A DNA stretch of 64,000 nt from Paratissierella sp033809995 (GCA_033809995.1 JAPXKQ010000006.1:15727-79726), one strand, 5' to 3'. Positions 18,178 through 26,329 are shown, counted from the first letter of the stretch. Notes: generated by a model not told the origin, from the sequence alone. Made by a program: numbers and translations.

Positions 18178-19395
18178 TTAGCAATTACATTCTTGGACAC
18201 TATTTAAAGCTTTAGGAATCATTTCAAGTATATCACTTGCAGTAAGCCCATATTCACCTTTATGCATTTTCGCAATATCACCCGCTAAACCGTGGCTATA
18301 AACAGCCAGGATACAACTACTTAACATATCAATTCCCTGACAAATAAAACTTATTATCATTCCAGAAAGTACATCTCCACTTCCAGCAGTGGCCATACCA
18401 GGATTTCCAGTTCCATTTACATAGACATTGTTTTTATAGGCAACTATTGTCTTATGTCCCTTTAGAATATTTATTACATTATATTTTTCTGACGTATATT
18501 TAGAATAAAAAGTTCGATTCTCTTGGATTTCTTTTACACTCTTTCCTAGTAATCTAGCCAATTCACCTGGATGAGGTGTAATTATAGTACTACCTTTACG
18601 CTCTAGTAGTATATTAGGGTCATCAGCAATGCAATTTATACCATCGGCATCTAATACTATAGGACCTTGATAAGTTCTTAATATTTCCTTAACGATGTTT
18701 TTTCTTAATTCATCCACGCCAAATCCTGGGCCAATACATAATCCATCTAAATCTTTAATTGCATTTAGATAATCATCAATATCTGAAGCTCCCCTAACTA
18801 TAACCTCGATAAATTTCATAGACATAATATCTACCAAGTCCTTATCAACAATAGAATAGACTAATCCTGAGCCACTTCTTAAAGCGGCATTTGAAGCAAG
18901 ATATATAGAACCTGTCATACCTCTTTTCCCACCTACAATACCTACACGTCCATAGGTTCCCTTATGAGTATCTAATTTTCTTTTCACTAATATCCCTTTT
19001 ATTTCATCAGGTATGCAAATATTATATTCACCATAACCTAACGCAAAGCTAACCGCATATTCTTTTTCATGGGATATGGATATTTCTATGTATTTAAATT
19101 TACATTCATTCCTATTTTTTATGTCTTTGCCTAATTCAACATATGGTCTGCCATTTTCATCATGGAAAATTTCAAAGTCTTTCCACCCTATTTCCCCAAT
19201 ACCAGTTCCAAATACCTTACTTATAGCCTCTTTAGCAGCAAATAGCCCTGCAACTGTATTTACATTATGATTTTTGGATGATATATATTCAATTTCTCTT
19301 TCAGTAAATATTCTATGATAAAAGCTTTCTCTTTTTGTATCAAGTATTTTTTTAATCCTACTAATTTGGACAATATCTACTCCTGTACGAAACAT
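18178..19395 (-). CDS. Fusion: holo-ACP synthase (AcpS) + NAD(P)H-hydrate dehydratase (NnrD)
   Basis: Single 405-residue frame with two enzymes. Residues 1-121 are a full AcpS, which transfers phosphopantetheine from CoA to acyl-carrier protein (GVDIVQISRI with the metal Asp D7, RIFTEREIEYI, GLFAAKEAISKVFG with E55, and ISISHEKEYAVSFAL). Residues 125-405 form the ADP-dependent NAD(P)H-hydrate repair kinase-fold dehydratase (YGRVGIVGGKRGMTGS, GPGFG, VLDADG, TPHPGELARLLG, NPGMATAGSGDVLSG with the catalytic Asp). The epimerase half (NnrE) that normally sits before NnrD in the YjeF protein is absent. ATG 19395. It lies upstream of the LolA-like lipoprotein. Confidence 0.92.
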   Translation of the reverse strand: MFRTGVDIVQISRIKKILDTKRESFYHRIFTEREIEYISSKNHNVNTVAGLFAAKEAISKVFGTGIGEIGWKDFEIFHDENGRPYVELGKDIKNRNECKFKYIEISISHEKEYAVSFALGYGEYNICIPDEIKGILVKRKLDTHKGTYGRVGIVGGKRGMTGSIYLASNAALRSGSGLVYSIVDKDLVDIMSMKFIEVIVRGASDIDDYLNAIKDLDGLCIGPGFGVDELRKNIVKEILRTYQGPIVLDADGINCIADDPNILLERKGSTIITPHPGELARLLGKSVKEIQENRTFYSKYTSEKYNVINILKGHKTIVAYKNNVYVNGTGNPGMATAGSGDVLSGMIISFICQGIDMLSSCILAVYSHGLAGDIAKMHKGEYGLTASDILEMIPKALNSVQECNC

Positions 19396-19409
19396 TTATA
19401 ACACCAATC

Positions 19410-19510
19410 CTTTTATCAATTCATAATTCACAATTCACAATGCACAGTTCACAATTAAAAACATAGCGAAGAACTAAGAGTGAAGAACGAAACTATTCAC
19501 TATTCACTAT
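19410..19510. repeat. Short repeat island (AATTCACA-type heptamers)
   Basis: TTCATAATTCACAATTCACAATGCACAGTTC-type heptamers, then GCGAAGAACTAAGAGTGAAGAACG and TTCACTATTCACTAT. These are the same modules as in the 15139 island, here upstream of the acpS-nnrD start. Confidence 0.75.
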
Positions 19511-19564
19511 ATATATTATACTACAAATTAATTTGAAATTCTGAAATAACTTATCCCCTAAAGG

Positions 19565-19606
19565 AAAAAAGGCTTCTTAATGATGTTTTCATAGAAGCCT
19601 TTTTTA
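19565..19606 (-). terminator. Terminator of the pyr/arcC transcript
   Basis: AAAAAAGGCTTCT pairs with AGAAGCCTTTTTT, read on the minus strand after the carbamate kinase frame and ending in a T-run. The stem sequence GGCTTC/GAAGCC with A6/T6 is the same as stem A of the repeat array at 46238. Confidence 0.85.
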
Positions 19607-19636
19607 ATATTAACATAGCAGCTTAATTGGTGAAAA

Positions 19637-20578
19637 TTAACCTCTTATAATTCTTGTTCCTGTTTTTCCTTCTAAAGCTTCTTTAAGTCTATCAATGGAT
19701 GTTATTATGGCTTCACCATTGCTGTTTTCAACAAATTTTAAAGCAGCTTCAATTTTAGGCTTCATACTTCCTTCTGGGAATTGACCTTCTGACATATATT
19801 TTCTTGCTTCAAATATTGTCATTTTGTCTAGAAATCCTTGGTTTTCTTTTCCAAAGTTAATAGCAACCTTGGGAACACCAGTTAGTATAATGAAATAATC
19901 AGCTTTTATTTCCTTAGCAACTAATGCGGAAGCATAATCCTTATCAATTACAGCCTCAACACCCTTTAATGATTGCTCTTCAAGAATTACAGGAATACCC
20001 CCACCACCTGCTGCAATAACTAAAAAATCATTTTCGATTAATTTATTTATTGCATCCTTCTCTATCACTTCAATAGGTTTTGGAGATGGAACTACCCTAC
20101 GATAACCTCTGCCGCTATCTTCTATCATTACAGCATTTTTTTCTTTGGCGATTCTTTCTGCCTCTTCTTTTGAATAAAATGGTCCTATGGGTTTTGTAGG
20201 ATTCTTAAAACCTGGATCCAATTTGTCTACAACAATTTGAGTTATAATCGTTACTATATTTTTTTGGATTCCTCTTTCTTTAATCTTATTAAAAAGAGAT
20301 TGTTGAATAATATAGCCCAAACTACCTTGAGTTTCAGCGCCGCATACATCTAATGGAAGTGGTGCGACTATATCTTTGGCTTTTTCAACTTTCAACAATG
20401 AATTTCCTACTTGTGGTCCGTTACCATGAGTAACTACAATATTATAGCCTTCTTCTATCAAATCAATAATTGACTCACAACTTGATTTCACATTTGTAAA
20501 TTGTTCATCTATTGTGCCTTTTTGTCCTTCTTAAATTATTGCATTTCCGCCGATAGCTATTACAACTCTTTTTTTCAT
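19637..20578 (-). pseudogene. arcC: Carbamate kinase with in-frame TAA at codon 16
   Basis: From ATG 20578 (AT-rich leader with GGAGGCATAT) the frame encodes exactly 313 codons of a carbamate kinase, the usual family length. The start reads MKKRVVIAIGGNAII, then TAA (20531-20533), then EGQKGTIDEQFTNVKSSCE and an intact remainder (VTHGNGPQVGN, GYRRVVPSPKP, IAAGGGGIPVI, DKDYASALVA, PEGSMKPKIEAA). Carbamate kinase makes ATP from carbamoyl phosphate. Homologues usually have a sense codon such as Gln or Lys at this point, so one base change explains the stop. A GTG-initiated internal product would lack the GGNA phosphate loop. It is downstream of pyrE in the carbamoyl-phosphate-using pyr operon. 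It is either a recent pseudogene or a sequencing error. Confidence 0.88.
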
Positions 20579-20617
20579 ATATGCCTCCGTTTATTTATCA
20601 TTAATAAATTACTTACC

Positions 20618-21205
20618 TTATCCTTTGATAAATTTTTTGCTCCCTGGCTTTTCTAAAGGCAACTTTCCTTCTTTACACAATGGACATTCATCTGCAGTAT
20701 AGGATGCCAATATTTCAGAGAATGCTGTTACAAATTTGGTTCCAAAATCAATTTTACCTCCAGTTCTATCCGCAATTACAGCTACCCCCACTACTAATCC
20801 CCCTTGTTTTTCCACGATGTCGATAACCTCTCGAACTGAACCACCAGTAGTTATAACATCTTCAACAACTAGGACCCTTGCTCCTTTTGGTATTACAAAT
20901 CCTCTACGCAAAGTCATAATATTATTTTCTCGTTCTGTAAAATAACTTAAGGTATTTAATTGCTTTGCAAATTCGTAGGATATGATTATTCCACCTATTG
21001 CTGGTCCTATTACTATGTCAATATTATCATTTTTAAACTCTTCAGCTAAACCTTTTATAATTTCTTCAGTATATTGTGGATATTGTAAAAGTTTTGCACA
21101 TTGCATGTAGTTGTCACTATGTCTGCCAGAAGTAAGCAAGAAATGCCCAGACTTAAGAACCTCTACCTCTTTAAAAATTTCTTTAACTCTATCTTTGTTT
21201 ATCAT
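20618..21205 (-). CDS. pyrE: Orotate phosphoribosyltransferase
   Basis: 195-residue type-I PRTase converting orotate and PRPP to OMP. The PRPP signature VLVVEDVITTGGSV is intact, and SGHFLLTSGRHSDNYMQCA is the N-terminal orotate site region. The C-terminal CPLCKEGKLPLEKPGSKKF tail, with a CxxC, occurs in the thermophile/Clostridia subfamily. ATG 21205 has GGGAGGAATTT upstream. It is 166 bases from pyrD, the gap being filled by a repeat island. Confidence 0.95.
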   Translation of the reverse strand: MINKDRVKEIFKEVEVLKSGHFLLTSGRHSDNYMQCAKLLQYPQYTEEIIKGLAEEFKNDNIDIVIGPAIGGIIISYEFAKQLNTLSYFTERENNIMTLRRGFVIPKGARVLVVEDVITTGGSVREVIDIVEKQGGLVVGVAVIADRTGGKIDFGTKFVTAFSEILASYTADECPLCKEGKLPLEKPGSKKFIKG

Positions 21206-21219
21206 TTTAAATTCCTCCC

Positions 21220-21371
21220 TTATAGTAAATTAAAAATTAAGAATTAAAAGTTAATAATTATAGAAATCAATGATATTAATATAATTATTAATCCTTTAGG
21301 TTTTTATTTTTAATTTTTATCTTTTAATTTTTAATTGTTTTAATTGTCAATTGTCCATTCTCAATTGACAA
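21220..21371. repeat. AT-rich inverted repeat island between pyrD and pyrE
   Basis: No gene. The left part is AATTAAAAATTAAGAATTAAAAG and the right part is TTTTTAATTTTTATCTTTTAATTTTTAATT, so the transcript can fold into a long AU hairpin. The end CAATTGTCAATTGTCC...CTCAATTGACAATT forms a second inverted repeat of the ATTGTCA heptamer family. It sits inside an operon, so it is transcribed. Confidence 0.75.
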
Positions 21372-22268
21372 TTAAATGATTCCCCTAATTTCTTCTAATG
21401 TCTTAATTCCTTCCTTTTCCATAAAGTCTTCAATTCCATTGATTATATCTAGAGTAATATCTGGTTTTATAAAGTTCGCACTACCTACCTGAATTGCTGT
21501 AGCACCTGCCATAATAAACTCAATGGCATCTTCAGGCGTTACAATCCCTCCTATCCCTATTACTGGAACATCTACTACTTTGCATACCTCATAAACCATT
21601 TTTAAAGCTATAGGTTTAATTCCAGGACCTGAAAGTCCCGCCGTTATATTATTGAATATTGGCTTTCGTTTATATATATCTATTGCCAATGCATTAAAGG
21701 TATTTACCAAGGAAAGGGCATCAGCACCTGATTCAACACATGCACAAGCCATTTCTCGTATATTTTCTGCATTTGGTGAAAGCTTTACAATCATTGGTTT
21801 TGAAGATACTTCTTTTGACACCTTAACTACTTCTGCTGCTAATTCACATTTAATACCAAAGGCCATACCACCTGTCTTAACATTGGGACAAGAGATATTC
21901 AGTTCAATAAAATCAATATTTGTTTTATTTAATAATTTGATACCTTCAATATAATCTTCGATTTTACCCCCACCTAGATTGGCAATGATAACCGTATCTT
22001 TTCCTTCCATAAATGGCAATTCATCGTTGATAAAACCTTGTACACCTGGGTTTTGAAGTCCGATACTATTCATTAGTCCCGCAGAAGTTTCATAAATTCT
22101 AATGCCTTTATTTCCATCTCTTTTTTCTAGAGTTAGCCCCTTGGAGGATATTCCACCCAATTTTTCTATTGGAAAGTACTCGTCAAATTCTCTCCCAAAT
22201 CCAAAGGTTCCAGATGCAGCTATAACTGGATTCTTAAATTCAACTCCACAAATATTGACCTTAGTCAT
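21372..22268 (-). CDS. pyrD: Dihydroorotate dehydrogenase catalytic subunit (class 1B)
   Basis: FMN subunit of 298 residues that oxidises dihydroorotate to orotate and passes electrons through PyrK to NAD+. Visible signatures: NPVIAASGTFGFGREF, the class 1B catalytic Cys in LNISCPNVKTGG, KLSPN, NTFNALAID, GLSGPGIKPIALKMV and GIGGIVTPEDAIEF. Its start overlaps the end of pyrK by eight bases, so the two are translationally coupled, as expected for a PyrDB-PyrK heterotetramer. Confidence 0.96.
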   Translation of the reverse strand: MTKVNICGVEFKNPVIAASGTFGFGREFDEYFPIEKLGGISSKGLTLEKRDGNKGIRIYETSAGLMNSIGLQNPGVQGFINDELPFMEGKDTVIIANLGGGKIEDYIEGIKLLNKTNIDFIELNISCPNVKTGGMAFGIKCELAAEVVKVSKEVSSKPMIVKLSPNAENIREMACACVESGADALSLVNTFNALAIDIYKRKPIFNNITAGLSGPGIKPIALKMVYEVCKVVDVPVIGIGGIVTPEDAIEFIMAGATAIQVGSANFIKPDITLDIINGIEDFMEKEGIKTLEEIRGII

Positions 22269-22995
22269 CCAGGATAACCTCCTCTCCTATGAAAACTGGT
22301 CCTTCTTTGCATACCCTTTTAATACCTTTTGAAGTATTTATAGTGCATCCTAGACAGGCACCAATTCCACACGCCATTCGACTTTCCATAGAAACGTGCA
22401 CAGGTACCTTATCTTTACATTTTCTTATTACTGCATTCATCATTGGGATGGGACCACAAGCAATTATTAAATCATATTTCTCAGGCTCAAGAATATCTAC
22501 TATATAGCCTTTGTAACCCTTTGAACCATCTTCAGTTGATACATAAATATTTTTAACATAAGGCTTAAACTTATCCAAATAATATACATTGTTTCTAAAG
22601 CCAGCGTATAAATCAGGTTCTTGATTTAAGCTTTTTGATAGAAATAACATGGGCGCAACTCCTATACCACCTGACACTACTGCTACCTTTTTGTCCATGT
22701 TGTATTGAAATCCATTGCCTAGAGGACCTAAGATGCTCAATTTATCTCCAATTTTAAGCTTCGAAATAATATGAGTTCCTCTACCCCTTACCTCATAAAG
22801 AAATGTTATCTTATTGTTTTCCAAATTTGCTATGCTTATTGGTCTGGGCAAAAAGGGATCAAGACCATTCCATCCTCTTATCATATAAAATTGACCTGGT
22901 TGTCCTTTGAAGTTACCCTCTAAAATAACTTCGTATATATTGGGGCTAATTTCTATGTTTGAGACAATAATTCCATCTTTATAACTATCTTTCAA
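22261..22995 (-). CDS. pyrK: Dihydroorotate dehydrogenase electron-transfer subunit
   Basis: FAD and [2Fe-2S] protein of 244 residues in the ferredoxin reductase family that links PyrD to NAD+. It carries the FAD motif RPISIANLE, the NAD-binding GGIGVAPMLFL, and the cluster motif MACGIGACLGCTINTSKG...VCKEGPVF with four Cys. ATG 22995 follows AAGGAGGATTAAAAAC. It is separated from pyrF by 123 bases carrying a repeat island. Confidence 0.95.
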   Translation of the reverse strand: MKDSYKDGIIVSNIEISPNIYEVILEGNFKGQPGQFYMIRGWNGLDPFLPRPISIANLENNKITFLYEVRGRGTHIISKLKIGDKLSILGPLGNGFQYNMDKKVAVVSGGIGVAPMLFLSKSLNQEPDLYAGFRNNVYYLDKFKPYVKNIYVSTEDGSKGYKGYIVDILEPEKYDLIIACGPIPMMNAVIRKCKDKVPVHVSMESRMACGIGACLGCTINTSKGIKRVCKEGPVFIGEEVILDD

Positions 22996-23014
22996 TGTTT
23001 TTAATCCTCCTTAT

Positions 23015-23110
23015 CATACAACGACACGTCCTAGGAGATTTCTCCATTTCGCTAAAGTTACAGTCGAAATGACAGTTAAGAAGACCTTCTCTATAGTCTC
23101 TAAACGTCAG
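23015..23110. repeat. GAGATTTCTCC / GAAATGACA repeat inside the pyr operon
   Basis: GGAGATTTCTCCATTTCGCTAAAG..CAGTCGAAATGACAG at 23035-23074 matches the module at 30880-30945 and, loosely, those at 15361 and 28905. The rest (GAAGACCTTCTCTATAGTCTC) has no visible relation to it. No gene here. Confidence 0.65.
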
Positions 23111-23118
23111 ACTGTATG

Positions 23119-23964
23119 TTAAATATCTTCCCTCATAGAAAGAACTGCATCTCTAGTATATCTCTCGAAATTCTCATAACCATCATCGTGCTTTTTATAG
23201 GCTGTAATAATTCCTCTTGAAGAATTTACTACTCCACCATTTCCATCCTTTAGATATAATGCTGCATCATCACCTTTTCCTCCCTGTGCTCCATAACCTG
23301 GTATTAGGAAAAACATATTTTGATACCTTGCCCTAATTTCGACTGCTTCATCTATGTGAGTCCCACCTACAACCGCTCCTAATGATGAATATCCACAACT
23401 TCCTAAATATTTCGAACCTATTTCTTCTAATTTATCCCCAACGTGATAATATATTTTCTTATTATCTGCTTCAAGATATTCAATGTCCTTGGCACCTGGG
23501 TTTGATGTTCTTAGAAGAATAAATAATCCCTTTTTACCTGATTCTAGATATTTTAAATATGGTGTAATGCTATCAAAACCCATATAGGGATTTAGAGTAA
23601 TAAAATCTGCTTCAAACTCACCCTCTAAATGTGCCTTTGCATACATTTCTGCCGTGGAAGATATATCACCTCTTTTTACATCTCCTATGGATAACAGATT
23701 GTTGAATTTTAAATATTCCAAAGTCTTTTTATATGCTAAAAGACCCTTTATTCCGTATGCTTCGTAATAGGCTATTTGCAATTTATAAATTGCTGTTATA
23801 TCCTTTGTACAATCTATAATCCTTTTATTGAATTCAAAGATTATATCTTCCAAATTCTGATGCCTTATTTTTATTTCCTCGGGAATATAGTCGAGACTTG
23901 TATCAAGTCCAACACATACATTACCTTTTTCTTTTACCTGGTTAAAAAGTCTATCTATAATCAA
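23119..23964 (-). CDS. pyrF: Orotidine 5'-phosphate decarboxylase
   Basis: Long-type OMP decarboxylase (about 281 residues) making UMP. Motifs: VGLDTSLDYIP, IGDVKRGDISSTAEMYA (catalytic Asp-Lys-Asp area), FITLNPYMGFDSITPY, FILLRTSNPGA and FLIPGYGAQGG. The frame extends to an ATG at 23979 that lies upstream of GGGAGGG. The start is taken at TTG 23964, six bases after that site and overlapping the pyrI stop as TTGA. This tight overlap implies coupled translation. Confidence 0.94.
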   Translation of the reverse strand: MIIDRLFNQVKEKGNVCVGLDTSLDYIPEEIKIRHQNLEDIIFEFNKRIIDCTKDITAIYKLQIAYYEAYGIKGLLAYKKTLEYLKFNNLLSIGDVKRGDISSTAEMYAKAHLEGEFEADFITLNPYMGFDSITPYLKYLESGKKGLFILLRTSNPGAKDIEYLEADNKKIYYHVGDKLEEIGSKYLGSCGYSSLGAVVGGTHIDEAVEIRARYQNMFFLIPGYGAQGGKGDDAALYLKDGNGGVVNSSRGIITAYKKHDDGYENFERYTRDAVLSMREDI

Positions 23965-24395
23965 ATTATTCCCTCCCATGAGTAGATATGGTCACAGTAT
24001 CCACATTTATATATTCCTTTGCTTCTATCGAGTAGCACAAATTTGTGTACTATATCTCTTTCCTCAGATGTTATGCATCTAGGATTATTACATTTGATAA
24101 TTCCCTCTACTTCATTTGGCAATGAAAGGTTTATCTTTTTTGTTATTACTTCATTTTCGATAATATTGATAGTGATATTTGGGTCTATAAAACCTAGCAT
24201 ATTTAAGTCAACGTCTATAGCATTTTCAATCTTTATTATATCCTTACGCCCATATTTCTTACTGCTAGCATTCATAATTAGAGCTACAGTAAAATCAGCA
24301 TTATCAAGTTTTAAATATTCGAATATTTTAAGTCCTAATCCTGGTTTTATATGGTCAATAACAATTCCTTTTGTTATGCTATTTATTCTTAACAT
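23961..24395 (-). CDS. pyrI: Aspartate carbamoyltransferase regulatory subunit
   Basis: 144-residue regulatory chain that gives ATCase allosteric control by nucleotides and assembles with PyrB. The N-terminal nucleotide domain contains GIVIDHIKPGLGLKIFEYL, and the C-terminal zinc domain has four Cys in IIKCNNPRCITSEE and YKCGYCDHIYSW. It follows pyrB directly (stop of pyrB and ATG are adjacent). Presence of PyrI is typical for anaerobic Clostridia and not for Bacillus. Confidence 0.96.
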   Translation of the reverse strand: MLRINSITKGIVIDHIKPGLGLKIFEYLKLDNADFTVALIMNASSKKYGRKDIIKIENAIDVDLNMLGFIDPNITINIIENEVITKKINLSLPNEVEGIIKCNNPRCITSEERDIVHKFVLLDRSKGIYKCGYCDHIYSWEGII

Positions 24396-25319
24396 TTATT
24401 CCACCCCCAATAGTTTTGCAATCAATGCCATTCTTACAAACATACCATTCTTCACCTGTTTGAAATAACAAGCCCTTGGGTCATTATCTACTTCCATGCT
24501 AATTTCATTAACTCTTGGTAGTGGGTGAAGTATAGTTAAATCTTCCTTTGCGTTTTTAAGCTTATTTAAATCCAATATATAGCTATCCTTTAATCTTATA
24601 TAATCAGCTTCATTAAAGAATCTTTCTTTTTGAACCCTCGTCATATAAAGTACATCCAGAGATTCAATGACTTCTTCTAATCTCTCAACTTCCAAATAAT
24701 CTAATCCATTATAATCTAAGACTTCTGTTTTAATATAGTCTGGAACCTGTAATTCATTCGGAGATATTAAAACGAATTTTATATTTTCATATCTAGACAT
24801 TGCCTTTATCAATGAATGGACTGTACGTCCAAACTTTAAATCGCCGCAAAGTCCTATGGTTAAATTATTTAACCTTCCTTTTGTTTGCAATATGGTGTAT
24901 AAATCAGTTAGGGTTTGTGTAGGATGCTGATGTCCGCCATCTCCCCCATTGATTAATGGTACTGGAGAATACATAGAGCCATATTTGGGTGCACCTTCCT
25001 TTGGATGTCTCATTGCAATAATATCTGCATAGGCTCCTACTGTTCTTAACGTATCAGGTAAATTTTCACCCTTCTTTACAGAACTTGAGCCCGGCTCTGA
25101 GAATCCAATAACTTTTCCACCCAATCTCAACATTGCGGCTTCAAAGCTAAACCTGGTTCTAGTGCTAGGCTCATAAAATAAGGTTCCAAGAATTTTGCCA
25201 TGACATACATTTTCAAAATTCTCTGGATTATTAATAATATTTGTAGTTAATTCAAAAATACTATCTAATTCCTCTAGTGTAAAATCTTGTGGGTCAATTA
25301 AATGTCTACCTTTTAGCAT
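24396..25319 (-). CDS. pyrB: Aspartate carbamoyltransferase catalytic subunit
   Basis: 307-residue catalytic chain joining carbamoyl phosphate to aspartate. Signature segments: FYEPSTRTRFSFEAAMLRLGG (carbamoyl-phosphate site), AMRHPKEGAP, GGDGGHQHPTQTLTDLYTI, GDLKFGRTVHSL, MTRVQKERF and LHPLPRVNEI. AGGAGGAATAAAAAG precedes ATG 25319. It is the first gene of the pyrBIFKDE operon, behind an attenuator-type leader. Confidence 0.97.
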   Translation of the reverse strand: MLKGRHLIDPQDFTLEELDSIFELTTNIINNPENFENVCHGKILGTLFYEPSTRTRFSFEAAMLRLGGKVIGFSEPGSSSVKKGENLPDTLRTVGAYADIIAMRHPKEGAPKYGSMYSPVPLINGGDGGHQHPTQTLTDLYTILQTKGRLNNLTIGLCGDLKFGRTVHSLIKAMSRYENIKFVLISPNELQVPDYIKTEVLDYNGLDYLEVERLEEVIESLDVLYMTRVQKERFFNEADYIRLKDSYILDLNKLKNAKEDLTILHPLPRVNEISMEVDNDPRACYFKQVKNGMFVRMALIAKLLGVE

Positions 25320-25372
25320 CTTTTTATTCCTCCTTTAGTTATTTAAAAACCTTAAAGGAATGCGCTTATACT

Positions 25373-25396
25373 AAAAAGCCTTCCATAAAGGAAGGC
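25373..25396 (-). terminator. Attenuator terminator in the pyr leader
   Basis: On the minus strand GCCTTCC-TTTAT-GGAAGGC is followed by TTTTT, located about 55 bases before pyrB and downstream of the PyrR-type hairpin. It is a short, complete intrinsic terminator inside the leader, so transcription into pyrB can be conditional. Confidence 0.8.
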
Positions 25397-25420
25397 ATGA
25401 GTATACCACTGATATGCGCT

Positions 25421-25451
25421 CCTTTCTAATCTCTCTGGATTAGTTTAAAGG
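25421..25451 (-). promoter_or_regulatory. PyrR-binding RNA hairpin (anti-antiterminator)
   Basis: On the minus strand CCTTTAAACTAAT, then CCAGAGAG, then ATTAGAAAGG form a stem-loop. The loop with its closing bases reads UCCAGAGAG, the core of the PyrR recognition sequence known from Bacillus pyr leaders. Uridine nucleotide-bound PyrR would hold this hairpin and allow the downstream terminator to form. No pyrR gene is in the window. Confidence 0.8.
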
Positions 25452-25465
25452 TACTTATTTAGAAT

Positions 25466-25494
25466 AATTTATCATATGGATTTATAAATGTCAA
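25466..25494 (-). promoter_or_regulatory. Promoter of the pyr operon (TTGACA-17-TAAATT)
   Basis: Minus-strand TTGACA (25489-25494), a spacer of 17 bases and TAAATT (25466-25471). The predicted start is about 10 bases before the PyrR hairpin, giving a leader of about 140 bases. Confidence 0.78.
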
Positions 25495-25497
25495 TAC

Positions 25498-25524
25498 AAA
25501 AATTGCCCCCGAGGGGACAATTTT
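25498..25524 (-). terminator. Terminator of the spore-coat genes
   Basis: AAAATTGTCCCC, a short loop TCG, GGGGCAATTTT and a further T on the minus strand directly after the coat gene stop. It is immediately next to the pyr -35 element. Confidence 0.85.
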
Positions 25525-25852
25525 AATGTATTGGTTTAAAAGTACTCATATTGCTAGTATCAAAGTTGTTGGTATTAGCATTTGTAGCTGTGTTCATTGT
25601 ATTTACAGCAGAAGATAAGCTAGTTTTTATTTTATTTACATCGCTTTGATTAGCTTGAGGTGCTGGCATATACCAACCTTTTTGTTCTGCCATTTGGTAT
25701 ATTTGATATTGCATCTTTTCTGCTTCGTCTCTTAATTGAATTAATGTATTTCTAAGTTGTTGATTTGATGATTCCATAATGGCATGTGTATAAACATTTA
25801 TACTCGACTTTGTTCCAGCCAGTATGTCATTTACCATATCTCTATCTTGCAT
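25523..25852 (-). CDS. Spore coat protein, CotF family
   Basis: Protein of 109 residues with the Coat_F-type helical pattern: DRDMVNDILAGTKSSINVY, ESSNQQLRNTLIQLRDEAEKM and YQIYQMAEQKGWYMPAPQAN, then an Asn/Thr-rich tail. Such proteins are laid down in the spore coat. It is second in a two-gene unit, 11 bases after the small partner, and both are expected to be expressed from a sporulation promoter not recognised here. ATG 25852 has GGAGGGATTATA upstream. Confidence 0.88.
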   Translation of the reverse strand: MQDRDMVNDILAGTKSSINVYTHAIMESSNQQLRNTLIQLRDEAEKMQYQIYQMAEQKGWYMPAPQANQSDVNKIKTSLSSAVNTMNTATNANTNNFDTSNMSTFKPIH

Positions 25853-25863
25853 TATAATCCCTC

Positions 25864-26070
25864 CTATAATGAATTTATTAAGTTTGTTGCAGTTGTATGG
25901 GCATCTGTACTTGATTGTTGAAACATTTGTTTAAATTGTGGATCTTGTATTTGACTTGCATACAAATCAAATTTTGCACACATAGTTAAATGTGCTCCTG
26001 CTATTTCTTTAACAGAGTTTAATTCTTGTTGAGTAACACTTTGTAAATTAATGGTATTCTTTAAAGCCAT
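25864..26070 (-). CDS. Small spore coat-associated protein
   Basis: 68 residues (MALKNTINLQSVTQQELNSV..., ending MFQQSSTDAHTTATNLINSL). It resembles the short partner proteins that accompany CotF-type genes in Clostridia. It is helical and has one Cys. The frame is open further upstream to 26187, but AGGAGGGTTACT places the start at ATG 26070. It is co-transcribed with the coat protein that follows. Confidence 0.8.
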   Translation of the reverse strand: MALKNTINLQSVTQQELNSVKEIAGAHLTMCAKFDLYASQIQDPQFKQMFQQSSTDAHTTATNLINSL

Positions 26071-26171
26071 AGTAACCCTCCTTAATTTAAATTGATTCAC
26101 ATATATTTTGGCTAAATTACATAATAATATTCCCTTAAAAAATTTTCCAAAATTTTTTTTAATTTTTAATG

Positions 26172-26200
26172 TTGACAAATATTTCAATAGGTTATAGAAT
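26172..26200 (+). promoter_or_regulatory. Promoter of the SAM riboswitch-metNIQ transcript
   Basis: TTGACA (26172-26177), a spacer of 17 bases and TAGAAT (26195-26200). Transcription would begin about 15 bases before the riboswitch. Confidence 0.8.
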
Positions 26201-26221
26201 AGACTTTAAATTAATAAATAA

Positions 26222-26318
26222 CTCTTATCAAGAGAGGTGGAGGGATTGGCCCGATGAAGCCCAGCAACCTGTGATATCACAAGGTGCTAATTCCAACGGT
26301 ATTTACCGAGAGATAAGG
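26222..26318 (+). ncRNA. SAM-I (S-box) riboswitch
   Basis: The conserved S-box blocks occur in order: CTTATCAAGAGAGGTGGAGG, GATTGGCCCGATGAAGCC, CAGCAACC, AAGGTGCTAATTCCAAC and GAGAGATAAG, with P1 formed by CTTATC/GATAAG. Bound S-adenosylmethionine lets the downstream terminator form and shuts off metNIQ. Confidence 0.97.
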
Positions 26319-26329
26319 GAGGAACGGCC

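Noticed and set aside
20531..20533. UAA recoding or read-through in carbamate kinase
   Set aside because: All other frames in the window use TAA as a normal stop; a single nonsense mutation or read error is simpler.
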